From: Streptomyces capillispiralis
Lineage (GTDB): Bacteria; Actinomycetota; Actinomycetes; Streptomycetales; Streptomycetaceae
DNA: 64,000 nucleotides
Assembly (NCBI RefSeq): GCF_007829875.1
Contig: NZ_VIWV01000001.1
Location: 5,054,501-5,118,500 of the forward strand
Direction of reading: 5' to 3'
Shown piece after piece: positions 8,591 to 16,887 of this stretch; position 1 is the first letter of the stretch, and each line of letters begins with the position of its first letter. Both the position numbers and the translations under genes were made by a program. Under the pieces are notes generated by a model. That model worked only from the letters and a program-made list of their open reading frames with translations. It searched no databases and had not been told where the DNA came from.

Positions 8591-10722
8591 GAGTAGTACT
8601 TCCGGTAGAGGGTTAGTGCCTTTTGTACAGCCTCTGGGTTCTCCCGGAATTGAGGCGCTTTACTGAACATGGTCTGCAGCTTACTCATGTCTCCCTGGGC
8701 GCGCATGATGTGCTTGAGAGCCGTGTACTCGACACGGTTCATCTGCACGAATCCAGGTCCGTCGACCGGAAATACGCGGCCATGGGGTTCGATGGCGTAC
8801 CGCCTGCCGTTCACGAGATAGCGTTGTGTATCGGCTTCGAAGTGTGCTCGACCGGCGGCTATTTCCGCAATGTCCTGGCGAACCAACGGCCTTGTCTCCG
8901 GAAGGATCACGGTGTTCTCCGTGTCCGGTGCACCACCACGCACCCCACTCAGCTCGTGACGGTAGTTGGGGTACAGAAGGGTCCTGCCCCGGGCCGTTCC
9001 GACGATGTCGTCGCCGGCCTTCCACTCCTTCGCGGTTGGTTCGCTGCCGGCGGAGGGAATGTCTCCCGGGTCGCCACCGTTGCCGTTCCCGTCGGCTCCA
9101 CCGTGCGACGCGGTCCCCGTGGGGCCCGCGGGCCGAGGGTGTCCCGATGGCTGATCGGGCGACGAGCTGTGTGACGACCTGTCATGCGGAGTGTCCGAGG
9201 AATGGCTACTCCCGCCTTCACCGCCCGGTCCGTGCGCCGCCGCAGGGATGGAACCGCCGTCTCGGCGAGGGGGCTCCGTGTGACTGGCCGTCGGTCGAGA
9301 GTCACCGTGTGCGCCCGCCCGGTCGCCCGCCCCGACGAGCGCGCCCTCCTCGTGCGGCAGGCTCCGCTCCAGCAAGTCCCGGTCCGCCGCCGACAGTTCC
9401 ACCTTCGCCGGGGCCGCCGTGCCGTCCGCGCGGACGACCGAGCCGTCGTCCAGGTTCAGCCGGGTGCCGTCCGGCCACTCCACCACGTTGTCGCGGATGA
9501 CCGGCATGTCGTCGGCGACCCGCACCACGCTGCCGTCGGGCTGGACGCGCCCCGTCCCGGCGAGGATGTCGTCGTAGGCGCCCGCGTGGACGCCCCGCAG
9601 GCCGGCGAACAGGTCGGTGACCTTGACCGTGCCGAACTTCGCGGCCTTGCCCAGGTACGTCATGGGATCGACGAGCCGGGCCGTCTTGCCGAGCGCGCCG
9701 ACCGTGCGGGCCACCGCGCCGCCCTTCGCCGCCGCTCCGGCGCCTCCAGTGAAGACGGTCGTCAGGACGTTGAACGTGACCGCGCCGCCCGCCCGTGCGG
9801 GGTTCTCGCCCCACTGGTCCCAGGCGACCAGCGCCTTGCCCGCCTCCTTGACCGTGGTGCGGGAGTCGCGCAGATAGGAGGGCAGCTTGTCCTCGGGCAT
9901 CTGCCAGTACGCCACTCCGACCACGGGTATCGCGGTGATGAGCACGCCGGTCGCGAGCTTGCCGAGCCCTTTCCACGCCTCGCCCGCCGCGTCCCAGCCG
10001 TCCACGCCGACGAGGGTTCCGAGGCCCCGGATCGTGCCCCACACCCCGTCGACGACGAAGCCCTTGCCGAACTCCATGATCTGGTGGCCCAGCCAGTCGA
10101 GCCCGTGCCGCTCCTTCTCCACGGTCTTGCCCCAGGGCAGTTCCTCGGACTGGTTCAGCAGGTCCGCGGTGAAGCCGTAGGTACTGGTGCCGCGCTTCAG
10201 CAGGCGCTTTTGCGCGCCGTCCTCGATGATCAGCGTCGAGCCGCCCACCAGCGCGGTGATCTTGTTGTGGCAGGTGATCTCCGCCTGCCAGAAGGCCGCC
10301 GTGGTGGCGTTGACGTCGTGCATCAGGTCGTTGTTGAGCTGGACGTTGTCGTCGTCCTCGCGCCAGTCGTCGTCCCCCGCGATCTGCTGCCGGAAGGCCT
10401 CCGCACGGCGCTTGAGGCTCTTCAGCCGGGCCACGAGCGGCTGGATCTCCGTCTCGTACGAGCCGAGGGCCGCCGCCACCTTCTCCAGGTCGTCGGCGAA
10501 CTCGTCGGCCTTGGCCGCCACCGGCGCCGTCGTGGCGAACAACTGCTCCGCCTCCGGCGCGGTGTAGCACGACGACAGCCCCTGGAACCGGGTGTGCACG
10601 TCCGATCCCGACTGGCGGAAGACGAGCGCTTCCCCCGTCAGGAGCATGGAATCGATGCCCAGTTGCTCCAGGTCGCCGGTGAACTGCGGGATGTTCTGCG
10701 GATCGATGAGGTCCGCGCTCAC
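8587..10722 (-). CDS. Polymorphic-toxin-like ESX effector candidate
   Basis: This 711-aa protein is modular. Residues 1-200 are an alpha-helical, LXG/WXG-like export region with repeated heptads (EFADDLEKVAAALGSYE, LKSLKRRAEAFRQQIAGDDD). Residues about 250-345 hold Gly/Ala-rich hydrophobic stretches (GVLITAIPVVGVAYW; TTVFTGGAGAAAKGGA). Around 385-440 lies a beta-rich tag (VQPDGSVVRV, LNLDDGSVVRADG). Residues 460-565 are a Ser/His/Gly/Pro linker. The C-terminal 145 residues form a compact unrelated domain (RYLVNGRRYAIEPHGRVFPV, ALTLYRKYYS). This is the layout of a secreted toxin with a variable C-terminal effector domain. The domain activity is not recognisable. It is coupled by GTGA to the DUF6507-like gene before and to the 300-aa gene after. 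Toxicity is inferred, not shown. Confidence 0.75.
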   Translation of the reverse strand: MSADLIDPQNIPQFTGDLEQLGIDSMLLTGEALVFRQSGSDVHTRFQGLSSCYTAPEAEQLFATTAPVAAKADEFADDLEKVAAALGSYETEIQPLVARLKSLKRRAEAFRQQIAGDDDWREDDDNVQLNNDLMHDVNATTAAFWQAEITCHNKITALVGGSTLIIEDGAQKRLLKRGTSTYGFTADLLNQSEELPWGKTVEKERHGLDWLGHQIMEFGKGFVVDGVWGTIRGLGTLVGVDGWDAAGEAWKGLGKLATGVLITAIPVVGVAYWQMPEDKLPSYLRDSRTTVKEAGKALVAWDQWGENPARAGGAVTFNVLTTVFTGGAGAAAKGGAVARTVGALGKTARLVDPMTYLGKAAKFGTVKVTDLFAGLRGVHAGAYDDILAGTGRVQPDGSVVRVADDMPVIRDNVVEWPDGTRLNLDDGSVVRADGTAAPAKVELSAADRDLLERSLPHEEGALVGAGDRAGAHGDSRPTASHTEPPRRDGGSIPAAAHGPGGEGGSSHSSDTPHDRSSHSSSPDQPSGHPRPAGPTGTASHGGADGNGNGGDPGDIPSAGSEPTAKEWKAGDDIVGTARGRTLLYPNYRHELSGVRGGAPDTENTVILPETRPLVRQDIAEIAAGRAHFEADTQRYLVNGRRYAIEPHGRVFPVDGPGFVQMNRVEYTALKHIMRAQGDMSKLQTMFSKAPQFRENPEAVQKALTLYRKYYS

Positions 10723-11105
10723 TGGCCCCCCTGCCCGCCCGCTCCCGGCAGGTCGATCTTCGGTTCCTTCAGTGCGTTCGCCTGGGCCTGCGCGGCCATG
10801 TCCAGGTCACCCTTGACGTACGCGTTGGTCGCGGTGGCCGCCCCGTTGAGCGAGTTCGACGTGCGCACCGCGACGTACATCAGCTTCTCCTGGTAGGCGG
10901 TGAAGAACTCGCCCAGTGCCGCCGCGACCGGCCCCTGGACCCCGCTCTTCTCCACGCCGCCCTGCTGGATCGTGCCGGCGGACTTCGCCGCGCTCGGCAT
11001 GGTCTCCTGAAGGGCCTTTCCGGTGTCCGAGAGGCCCTCGGCCGCCTTCGCCGTCTGTGTGAGCACGTGCTGCACGCCCGACGGCGAGATGTCCCACCCC
11101 GTCAT
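10719..11105 (-). CDS. DUF6507-like ESX-associated helical protein
   Basis: This 128-aa all-helical protein begins MTGWDISPSGVQHVLTQTAK and matches my memory of the DUF6507 family that accompanies Streptomyces ESX genes. It is Ala/Gln-rich with a conserved-looking YQEKLMYVAVRTSNSLNGA region and a Gly/Gln tail. It resembles WXG100 partners in size and helical content, though no WXG motif is visible. It starts at ATG 11105, and its stop overlaps the effector start as GTGA, so it is likely co-exported with, or a targeting partner of, the effector. Confidence 0.75.
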   Translation of the reverse strand: MTGWDISPSGVQHVLTQTAKAAEGLSDTGKALQETMPSAAKSAGTIQQGGVEKSGVQGPVAAALGEFFTAYQEKLMYVAVRTSNSLNGAATATNAYVKGDLDMAAQAQANALKEPKIDLPGAGGQGGQ

Positions 11106-11153
11106 TGGAATCCCCGTACTCCCGTGTGCCGTCGTCCCGCCGACGCGCCCGCG

Positions 11154-11465
11154 TCAGCCGATGTTGTCGACCGCCGCGCGCGCCTTCGCCAGCGTCGACT
11201 GGGCCGTCCCGTCGTTGTCCTCGAGAGTCGTGCGCACCAGTTGGATGATGCTGCGCACCTCGTTGGCCGCGCGGTTCCAGCGCAGTTCCTTGCCGTGGTA
11301 CTCCTCGGAGACCCCGTCGGCCCGGAAGTCGGCCATGGCGGCCTTGACGGCCTTGTCGCGGTCGGCCAGCACGCGCTCCAACTGCCCGACGATTCCCTGC
11401 AAGCCGCCCTGCACCTCGCTCGACGCGCCGGTGTCGTAGGAGCGGCGGTCCAGATTCTGGCCCAT
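11154..11465 (-). CDS. ESAT-6-like (WXG100 superfamily) small protein
   Basis: This is a 103-aa helical hairpin protein with heptad-spaced hydrophobics (LQGIVGQLERVLADRDKAVK; ANEVRSIIQLVRTTLEDND). The turn region is YHGKELRW rather than a classical W-x-G. Length near 100, no signal peptide, and position directly after another WXG100-like gene support the ESAT-6/CFP-10 superfamily. It should be exported by the EccC machine, probably as a dimer with a neighbour. Streptomyces copies of this type are sometimes labelled pore-forming ESAT-6 family; that activity cannot be judged here. Confidence 0.8.
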   Translation of the reverse strand: MGQNLDRRSYDTGASSEVQGGLQGIVGQLERVLADRDKAVKAAMADFRADGVSEEYHGKELRWNRAANEVRSIIQLVRTTLEDNDGTAQSTLAKARAAVDNIG

Positions 11466-11509
11466 CTCAAAACCCCCTGTGGTTGTCGGCCCCTGTCCCG
11501 GTGGGCGGC

Positions 11510-11851
11510 CTAGCGCGCGCCGAAGCGGGCCGCGTCGAAGTTGGCCGCGCCCATGTTCTTCTGGGCGTTGTCGTGCTGTTCGGTCTCACCGGTGGTGAAC
11601 GCGGTGTCCATACCGCCCTGGCCCTCGAGGATCGCGCCGAGCGACTCGTTCAGCGCGGCGGTGATCTCGTCCGCACGCGTCTTGAAGGAGTCGAAGGCGA
11701 CCTTTCCGGAGCCGTTGAACTTGCCCTCCAGCGGCTCGGCCGCCTGGATGAGCATGCGGATCAGCGTGCCCAGGTCGGTGCTCGAACCGACCGTGCTCTT
11801 CCCCAGATCCGACAGGGTCGTCGACCCCATGTCGAACTTCACGTGTGTCAC
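11510..11851 (-). CDS. WXG100-like ESX substrate, first gene of the operon
   Basis: This 113-aa helical protein starts MTHVKFDMGSTTLSDLGK. A two-helix hairpin is joined at LEGKFNGSGKVAFDSF, where F-N-G replaces W-x-G. The C-terminal tail has an aromatic/charged pattern (MGAANFDAARFGAR). It is the promoter-proximal gene of the left-hand minus-strand cluster and is followed 44 bp later by the second ESAT-6-like gene, the classic tandem arrangement of ESX substrate pairs. The export signal (YxxxD/E) is not clear in this copy. Confidence 0.82.
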   Translation of the reverse strand: MTHVKFDMGSTTLSDLGKSTVGSSTDLGTLIRMLIQAAEPLEGKFNGSGKVAFDSFKTRADEITAALNESLGAILEGQGGMDTAFTTGETEQHDNAQKNMGAANFDAARFGAR

Positions 11852-12305
11852 CCCCGTGCGTCACGTACGCATCACAGAACCGTTCGAACATGCTGTCGCA
11901 CAACGCGTTGCGGACGCAATGTCATTGATCACGGTGTGACAGGATCCGGACACGCCGGGGACACGACCGACGCCGATACACGTCGGACCAGGACTCGCCG
12001 AGACCGCGGCACGGCGCGTGGAGCGCGCGGGACAGGCCCGTCGTGCGCGGCCCCGAGCGGCGGGAGCGGCGCACGCAGTGCGGGCCCGGTACGGGGCGCA
12101 GTCCGTACGGGCCCGGCGCGGAGCGCGAGCGGTGCGGTGCCGGACCGGACGCCGACGTTCGCCGGCACCGCACGGTGCTTCCCCCCTGCTCCCCGCAGTG
12201 CACAGCCCCCACTGTGCACGGGCACCAGCATGAGGCAGCCGGGAGCTTGAATCCTTGACGGTCCGTGCAGGGATCTTGTCGATTCCGGCAGAAGCGGAAC
12301 GGCCC
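11852..12305. other. 454-bp intergenic region upstream of the ESX operon
   Basis: No gene is supported. It should hold the ESX operon promoter on the minus strand (AT-richer stretch about 11870-11945, containing the palindrome CAACGCGTTG). Further right is a GC-rich imperfect hairpin whose arms are 12082-12094 and 12103-12114 (GGGCCC..TACGG / CCGTACGGGCCC, one bulged base). That hairpin could end transcription from the AraC gene. Overlapping short frames here look like composition artefacts. Confidence 0.5.
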
Positions 12306-13277
12306 CTACCCGCCGGCGTGGTGGTGGCGGTGGTCCGTGGGTGTCATGCCGTACACCCGGCGGAAGACGCGGCTGAAGGTCGCCGGGTCGGTGAAGCCCC
12401 ACCGCGCCGCGATCCAGTGCACGGCGCGGCCCCGCAGCCGGGGGTCGGCCAGGTCGCGACGGCAGCGCTCCAGGCGGCGGTGGCGGATCCAGGCCGCCGG
12501 CGCCTCCCCCTCCGCCGCGAACAGCTGGTGCAGATGGCGCACCGAGATGCCGTGAGCCGCCGCCACCGTCACCGGCGACAGCGACGGATCGCCCAGGTTC
12601 CGTTCGATGAAGTCCCGGATCCTGGTGTGCAGGGCGCGCCGACGGGACTCCGGGGGCAGCGCGTCCTCCGAGTCCGCGCAGCCACCGAGCACGGAGGCGA
12701 TCAGATCCGTCGTCACCGACGCCAGCGCGGGCGCGTCCGCCTCCGTGAACTCCCCCGCGCGCCGGGCGACATCGGCCAGCCAGCGGTGCAGCGCCCCGCC
12801 CATGCCCCGGTCCACCGTGACGGACGTGGCCAGCAGGCCCCGCACCACACGCGGCGGCAGCGGCAGCCGCGTCCTGGGCATGCTGACCACCACCGTCGTC
12901 GACCGCTCGGACGTCCGGTTGATGAGGGCCTCGTAGGGCAGGCTGGTGTCGGCCACGACGAGCTGCCCCACCCGGAACGCCGTCTCGTTGCCGTCCTGCG
13001 CCATCCCGCCGTCACCGTCGAGCTGGCAGTTGATCTGGAGGAACTCCGGGTCGAAGCGCCGGATGGTCCGCGGCGTGCGCACCGTGTCCAGGTGCGGCAG
13101 CCTCAGCTCGGCGATCTGCACGTCCCCGAGCGGCAGCACCCGCATCGTGGCATCGAAGTCGTCCCTGCGCTCACTGCGCAGCAGATTGGGCACATGGGTC
13201 CGCGTCGCCACGTCCTGCCACAGGTCCCACCGCTCGGCGGGCCGCACGACATCGGTCCGGAACTCCTGCACCAGCAT
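12306..13277 (-). CDS. AraC-family transcriptional regulator
   Basis: This is a 323-aa regulator with an N-terminal AraC-binding-like domain (residues about 20-190; QINCQLDGDGGM, ADTSLPYEALINRTSERST) and two C-terminal helix-turn-helix motifs (LSPVTVAAAHGISVRHLHQL and GRAVHWIAARWGFTDPATFS, then RVFRRVYGMTPTDHR). The ATG is at 13277. It stands alone between the ESX operon and rbsD, transcribed in the same direction as both. Its inducer and targets are not visible. The long spacer towards the ESX operon means a regulatory link to ESX is only a possibility. Confidence 0.88.
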   Translation of the reverse strand: MLVQEFRTDVVRPAERWDLWQDVATRTHVPNLLRSERRDDFDATMRVLPLGDVQIAELRLPHLDTVRTPRTIRRFDPEFLQINCQLDGDGGMAQDGNETAFRVGQLVVADTSLPYEALINRTSERSTTVVVSMPRTRLPLPPRVVRGLLATSVTVDRGMGGALHRWLADVARRAGEFTEADAPALASVTTDLIASVLGGCADSEDALPPESRRRALHTRIRDFIERNLGDPSLSPVTVAAAHGISVRHLHQLFAAEGEAPAAWIRHRRLERCRRDLADPRLRGRAVHWIAARWGFTDPATFSRVFRRVYGMTPTDHRHHHAGG

Positions 13278-13461
13278 CGCCTTACGCCCCCAACGCGTAC
13301 CGGACGGCTGCGTCCTGCCCGACAGCCATCGTAGGGAACCGGCGCCGGAAAAATCCCGCGGAGACCGTGCAACCCTCCCCGCACCTCACGGGTCGTACTC
13401 GGTGTCAGGACTCCTGGGAGGGGACCCGGGGGGCTTGAGGGGTTCTGACGGGGAGGGATCC

Positions 13462-13493
13462 GAGGGGGCCCGGTCGACGGACCGGGCCCCCTC
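13462..13493 (-). terminator. Strong hairpin downstream of the rbs operon
   Basis: A perfect inverted repeat has 14-bp arms (GAGGGGGCCCGGTC and its complement) and loop GACG. It lies about 75 bp past the rbsD stop and before the AraC gene. There is no long T tract, as is usual for Streptomyces terminators. Confidence 0.8.
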
Positions 13494-13526
13494 GAAGTAC
13501 GCGCGTCCGCGTTCCTCGCAAGAACA

Positions 13527-13578
13527 GTCAGAAGCACACGTCAGAAGCACACGTCAGAAGAGCACGTCAGAAGAACAC
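13527..13578. repeat. Four tandem 13-bp repeats at the 3' end of rbsD
   Basis: Four head-to-tail copies of a 13-mer (GTCAGAAGCACAC twice, then GTCAGAAGAGCAC and GTCAGAAGAACAC). The rbsD stop codon lies inside the rightmost copy. Because the unit is 13 bp, each copy presents a TGA in a different frame of the rbsD strand. Confidence 0.85.
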
Positions 13579-13956
13579 CCCGCAGCGCAGCAGCACGTTC
13601 GCGTACGGCCGTGCCTCGCCGGTGCGCACCACCAGCCGCGCGCCGGCGCTCAGCTCCTTCAGCCGCTCGTGCGGCACCAGTTCGAGCCCCGGGAAGCGCT
13701 CCGTCAGCAGCCCGGCCGCCGCCGGATTGGCGTCCCGCACCTCGGCGGCCGCCGTGGCGCCCTCGACGACCAGCTCCTCCAGCAGCCCCTCGACGACCTC
13801 CGCGAACGACGGCACGCCCGCCCGGAACGCCAGGTCCACCACGCGCGGCCCGTCGGGTATCGGCATCCCGGCGTCGCACACCAGCACCCCGTCGCCGTGG
13901 CCGAGTTCGGCCAGGGCACCGGTGAGGTGCCGGTTCAGGATTCCGTGCTTCCTCAC
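13567..13956 (-). CDS. rbsD: D-ribose pyranase RbsD
   Basis: RbsD interconverts the pyranose and furanose forms of D-ribose so that ribokinase can act. The 129-aa protein from GTG 13956 reads RKHGILNRHLTGALAELGHG, then VCDAGMPIPDGPRVVDLAF and the C-terminal TGEARPYANVLLRCGVFF, all typical of RbsD. The start overlaps the rbsK stop as GTGA. It is the last gene of the rbs operon and its stop lies in the 13-bp tandem repeat. Confidence 0.92.
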   Translation of the reverse strand: MRKHGILNRHLTGALAELGHGDGVLVCDAGMPIPDGPRVVDLAFRAGVPSFAEVVEGLLEELVVEGATAAAEVRDANPAAAGLLTERFPGLELVPHERLKELSAGARLVVRTGEARPYANVLLRCGVFF

Positions 13957-14858
13957 AGCGCCGCGACCTCCGCCGCCGTCGGGAAGGACACCTGCGCGCC
14001 CTCCTTGGTGACGGTCGCCGCGCCCACCCGGGCCGCGAACGCCGCCGCCTCGGCGAGCGGCTCGCCCGCACCCAGCCGCCACGCCAGCGCGGCCGTGAAC
14101 GCGTCGCCCGCACCGGTGGTGTCCACCGCGCGCACCGCGACCGGGGCGACCCGCGCGACCCCGTCCCGGGACGCCACCAGCGCGCCCTCGCCGCCCAGCG
14201 TCACCACCACCGACCGCGGGCCCTTCGCCAGCAGCAGCCGCGCCCAGTCCTCCGGCTCGTCGCTCACCGTGGCACCGTCACCCAGGATGACCTTCGCCTC
14301 GTGCTCGTTGACGATCAGCGGATCGCAGGCCGCCAGCACCTCCGGCGGCAGCGGGCGCGGCGGGGACGGGTTCAGTACGAACCGGCTGCCCGGCGCCAGG
14401 CTCCGCACCGCCTCCACCACCGTCTCCAACGGGATCTCCAACTGCGCGGACACCACCCGGGAGGCGTGGAAGAGACTCCCCGCCGCCCGCACGTCCGCCG
14501 GCGTCAGCCGCCCGTTCGCGCCCGGTGACACCACGATGCTGTTGTCACCCGACGGGTCCACCGTGATCAGCGCGACCCCGGTCGGCGCCCCGCCCACCAG
14601 TACGCCCACCGTGTCCACACCGGCCGCCCGCAGCGAGTCCAGCAGCAGCCGGCCGTGCCCGTCGTCGCCGACCCGGGCCAGCAGCGCCGTACGGGCGCCG
14701 AGCCGGGCGGCCGCGACCGCCTGGTTCGCGCCCTTGCCGCCTGGGTGGACGGCCAGGTCCGACCCCAGCACCGTCTCCCCGGCGTCCGGCCGGCGCTCCA
14801 CACCGATCACCAGGTCGGCGTTGGCCGACCCCACGACCAGCAGGTCGTAGTCGTACAT
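13953..14858 (-). CDS. rbsK: Ribokinase RbsK
   Basis: This PfkB-family kinase phosphorylates ribose to ribose-5-phosphate. The 301-aa protein from ATG 14858 has the N-terminal LLVVGSANADLVIGV, HPGGKGANQAVAAARLG (PfkB signature 1 region), SPGANGRLTPADV and VDTTGAGDAFTAALAWRLG, which contains the catalytic base Asp in GAGD. A GGGGAG ribosome site lies 6 bp before the ATG; a GTG 15 bp upstream is less likely. It is coupled to rbsD and separated from the transporter gene by a hairpin-rich 73 bp. Confidence 0.93.
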   Translation of the reverse strand: MYDYDLLVVGSANADLVIGVERRPDAGETVLGSDLAVHPGGKGANQAVAAARLGARTALLARVGDDGHGRLLLDSLRAAGVDTVGVLVGGAPTGVALITVDPSGDNSIVVSPGANGRLTPADVRAAGSLFHASRVVSAQLEIPLETVVEAVRSLAPGSRFVLNPSPPRPLPPEVLAACDPLIVNEHEAKVILGDGATVSDEPEDWARLLLAKGPRSVVVTLGGEGALVASRDGVARVAPVAVRAVDTTGAGDAFTAALAWRLGAGEPLAEAAAFAARVGAATVTKEGAQVSFPTAAEVAAL

Positions 14859-14867
14859 GTAGTGGCT

Positions 14868-14914
14868 CCCCACGTGGTCACGTGGGGCGGGCGGTCGTCG
14901 TGACCGCCCGCCCC
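14868..14914 (-). promoter_or_regulatory. Overlapping inverted repeats between rbsC/B and rbsK
   Basis: Two mutually exclusive structures occur. One is an inverted repeat CCCCACGTG-GT-CACGTGGGG at 14868-14887, whose distal arm touches the rbsK ribosome site. The other is a 13-bp-arm hairpin at 14884-14914 (GGGGCGGGCGGTC, loop of 5). They share bases 14884-14887. The arrangement could act as an mRNA processing or attenuation element setting lower rbsK/rbsD expression; that is inference. Confidence 0.55.
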
Positions 14915-14931
14915 CGGTCTTCTCGCCGGTG

Positions 14932-16887
14932 TCAGCCGCCGAAGCCGGCCACGTTCTCCTTCGTGACCACCTTCACCGGAACCTTCACCGTCCCGCTGAC
15001 CTTCTCGCCCTCGATCGCGCGCAGCGCGTTGTCCACCGCGATCCTGCCGAGTTCCCTCGGCTGCTGCGCGACGGACGCGTACAGCGTGCCCGCCTCGACC
15101 GCCTTGAGCCCGTCCGGCGTGCCGTCGAACCCGACGACCTGCACCGACGTGCCGGCCTTCGCGCCGAGCGCCTTGATCGCGCCGAGCGCCATCTCGTCGT
15201 TCTCGGCGAACACGCCGTCGACGTCCGGGTGGGCCTGGAGGAGGTTCGTCATCACGTCGAGGCCCTTGGTGCGGTCGAAGTCCGCGGGCTGCTTGGCGAC
15301 CACCTTGATGCCCGGGTAGTCCTTCAGCCCCTCGGCGAAGCCCGCGCCGCGCTCCCGGCTCGCGGAGGTGCCGGCCTGGCCCTGGAGGATCACGATGGTG
15401 CCCCGGCCGCCCAGCTTCTCGGCGAGCGCCTTCGCGCCCTGCCGGCCGCCCGCGACGTTGTCGGAGGCGACCAGCGCGTCCGTCTCCGCCTCGTTGACGC
15501 CCCGGTCGACGGCGACGACGGGGATCCCGGACCGGTTGGCCGAGCGCACCGACGGGCCGGCCGCGTCCGAGTCCACCGGGTTCACGACGATCGCGCCGAG
15601 GCCGCCACTGGTGAAGTTCTGCAACTGGTTGGCCTGCTGCGAGGCGTCGTTCTGCGCGTCGGTGACCGTGAGGTCCACGCCCCGCTTCCTCGCCTCCTCC
15701 TCGGCACCGGCCCGGATCTGCACGAAGAACGGGTTGTTCAGCGTCGACAGGGACAGACCGATCCGCTCGTTCCTCGCCGCCGGCGAGCCGTTGTGCAGGA
15801 AGGACATGGCGCCGACGACCGCCGCCGCGACCACCGCGGCGAGTACGTACGTCGCCGCCTGCTTCTTCCCGCCCCCGGCGCCCGGCGTGCCGGCCGCCAC
15901 CGGAGTGGCCCCCGCCTTGCGCCGCAGCGTGTCGAGGAGCACCGCCAGCGCGATCACCACACCGATGACGACCTGCTGCCAGAACGCCGACACCGACAGC
16001 AGGTTCAGGCCGTTGCGCAGCACCGCCAGGATCAGCGCGCCGATCAGGGTGCCCGACGCCTTGCCGGTGCCACCCGCCAGCGAGGCGCCGCCGATGACGA
16101 CCGCGGCGATCGCGTCCAGCTCGTAGCCCTGCGCGGCCTGCGGCTGCGCGGACGACAGCCGGGCGGCGAGCACGATGCCCGCGGCGGCGGCGAACAGGCC
16201 GGACAGCGCGTAGATGGCGAGCTTCTGCTTCTTCACCCGCAGCCCGGACAGCCGGGCCGCCTCCTCGTTGCCGCCGATCGCGTACATCGAGCGGCCGATG
16301 TACGTCCGGCCCAGCACGAACGCGGTGAGCAGCCCCATGGCGACCATCACCAGCACCGGCACGGGCAGCCAGCCGCCGAGCGTGTCACCCAGGTGCGAGA
16401 CGGAGTCCGGGAAGGGGATCGGGGAGCCCTGCGAGATCACCAGGGACAGACCGCGCGCCACCGACAGCATGGCCAGCGTCGCGATGAACGACGGCAGCTT
16501 GCCGTACGAGACGAGGAAGCCGTTGACCAGGCCGCAGGCGATGCCGGTGGCGATGGCGAGGACCACCGCGAGCACCACCGGGACGCCCTGCGAGGTGGCG
16601 CTCCACGCCAGCACGGTGGCCGACAGCGCGGCGACCGAACCGACCGACAGGTCGATGCCCGCGGAGACGATCACGAAGGTCACGCCGAAGGCGAGGATCG
16701 CCGTCACGGCCGCCTGGACGCCGACGTTCAGCAGGTTGTCGGCGGTCAGGAAGTCACCGGACAGCGCCGACATGGCGATGACCAGGACGATGAGCGCGGT
16801 GAGCGCCCCGTTGTCGAGGAGCAGCCGGCGCAGGCCGCCCGGGGCGCCACCCGCGCCCGTGGGCTTCTTGAGCGTGTCAGTGGCCAC
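14932..16887 (-). CDS. Ribose ABC transporter permease fused to its substrate-binding domain (RbsC-RbsB)
   Basis: This 651-aa protein carries two functions normally made by two genes. Residues 1-330 are an RbsC-type permease of about eight to ten helices, with the family motif SAGIDLSVGSVAALSATVLA and the GGASLAGGTGKASGT loop. After a Gly/Ala linker a further helix (about 345-365, TYVLAAVVAAAVVGAM) leads to a periplasmic-binding-protein type 1 domain (RIGLSLSTLNNPFFVQIRAG, VDRGVNEAETDALVASDN, QVVGFDGTPDGLKA). The binding domain would therefore be tethered outside the membrane, replacing the usual lipoprotein. The frame is uninterrupted. It overlaps rbsA by 11 bp. Confidence 0.93.
   Translation of the reverse strand: MATDTLKKPTGAGGAPGGLRRLLLDNGALTALIVLVIAMSALSGDFLTADNLLNVGVQAAVTAILAFGVTFVIVSAGIDLSVGSVAALSATVLAWSATSQGVPVVLAVVLAIATGIACGLVNGFLVSYGKLPSFIATLAMLSVARGLSLVISQGSPIPFPDSVSHLGDTLGGWLPVPVLVMVAMGLLTAFVLGRTYIGRSMYAIGGNEEAARLSGLRVKKQKLAIYALSGLFAAAAGIVLAARLSSAQPQAAQGYELDAIAAVVIGGASLAGGTGKASGTLIGALILAVLRNGLNLLSVSAFWQQVVIGVVIALAVLLDTLRRKAGATPVAAGTPGAGGGKKQAATYVLAAVVAAAVVGAMSFLHNGSPAARNERIGLSLSTLNNPFFVQIRAGAEEEARKRGVDLTVTDAQNDASQQANQLQNFTSGGLGAIVVNPVDSDAAGPSVRSANRSGIPVVAVDRGVNEAETDALVASDNVAGGRQGAKALAEKLGGRGTIVILQGQAGTSASRERGAGFAEGLKDYPGIKVVAKQPADFDRTKGLDVMTNLLQAHPDVDGVFAENDEMALGAIKALGAKAGTSVQVVGFDGTPDGLKAVEAGTLYASVAQQPRELGRIAVDNALRAIEGEKVSGTVKVPVKVVTKENVAGFGG

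Noticed and set aside
13527..13578. Tandem 13-mers considered as a CRISPR-like array
   Set aside because: There are no spacers between units, no cas genes, and the unit is too short. It is a simple tandem repeat.
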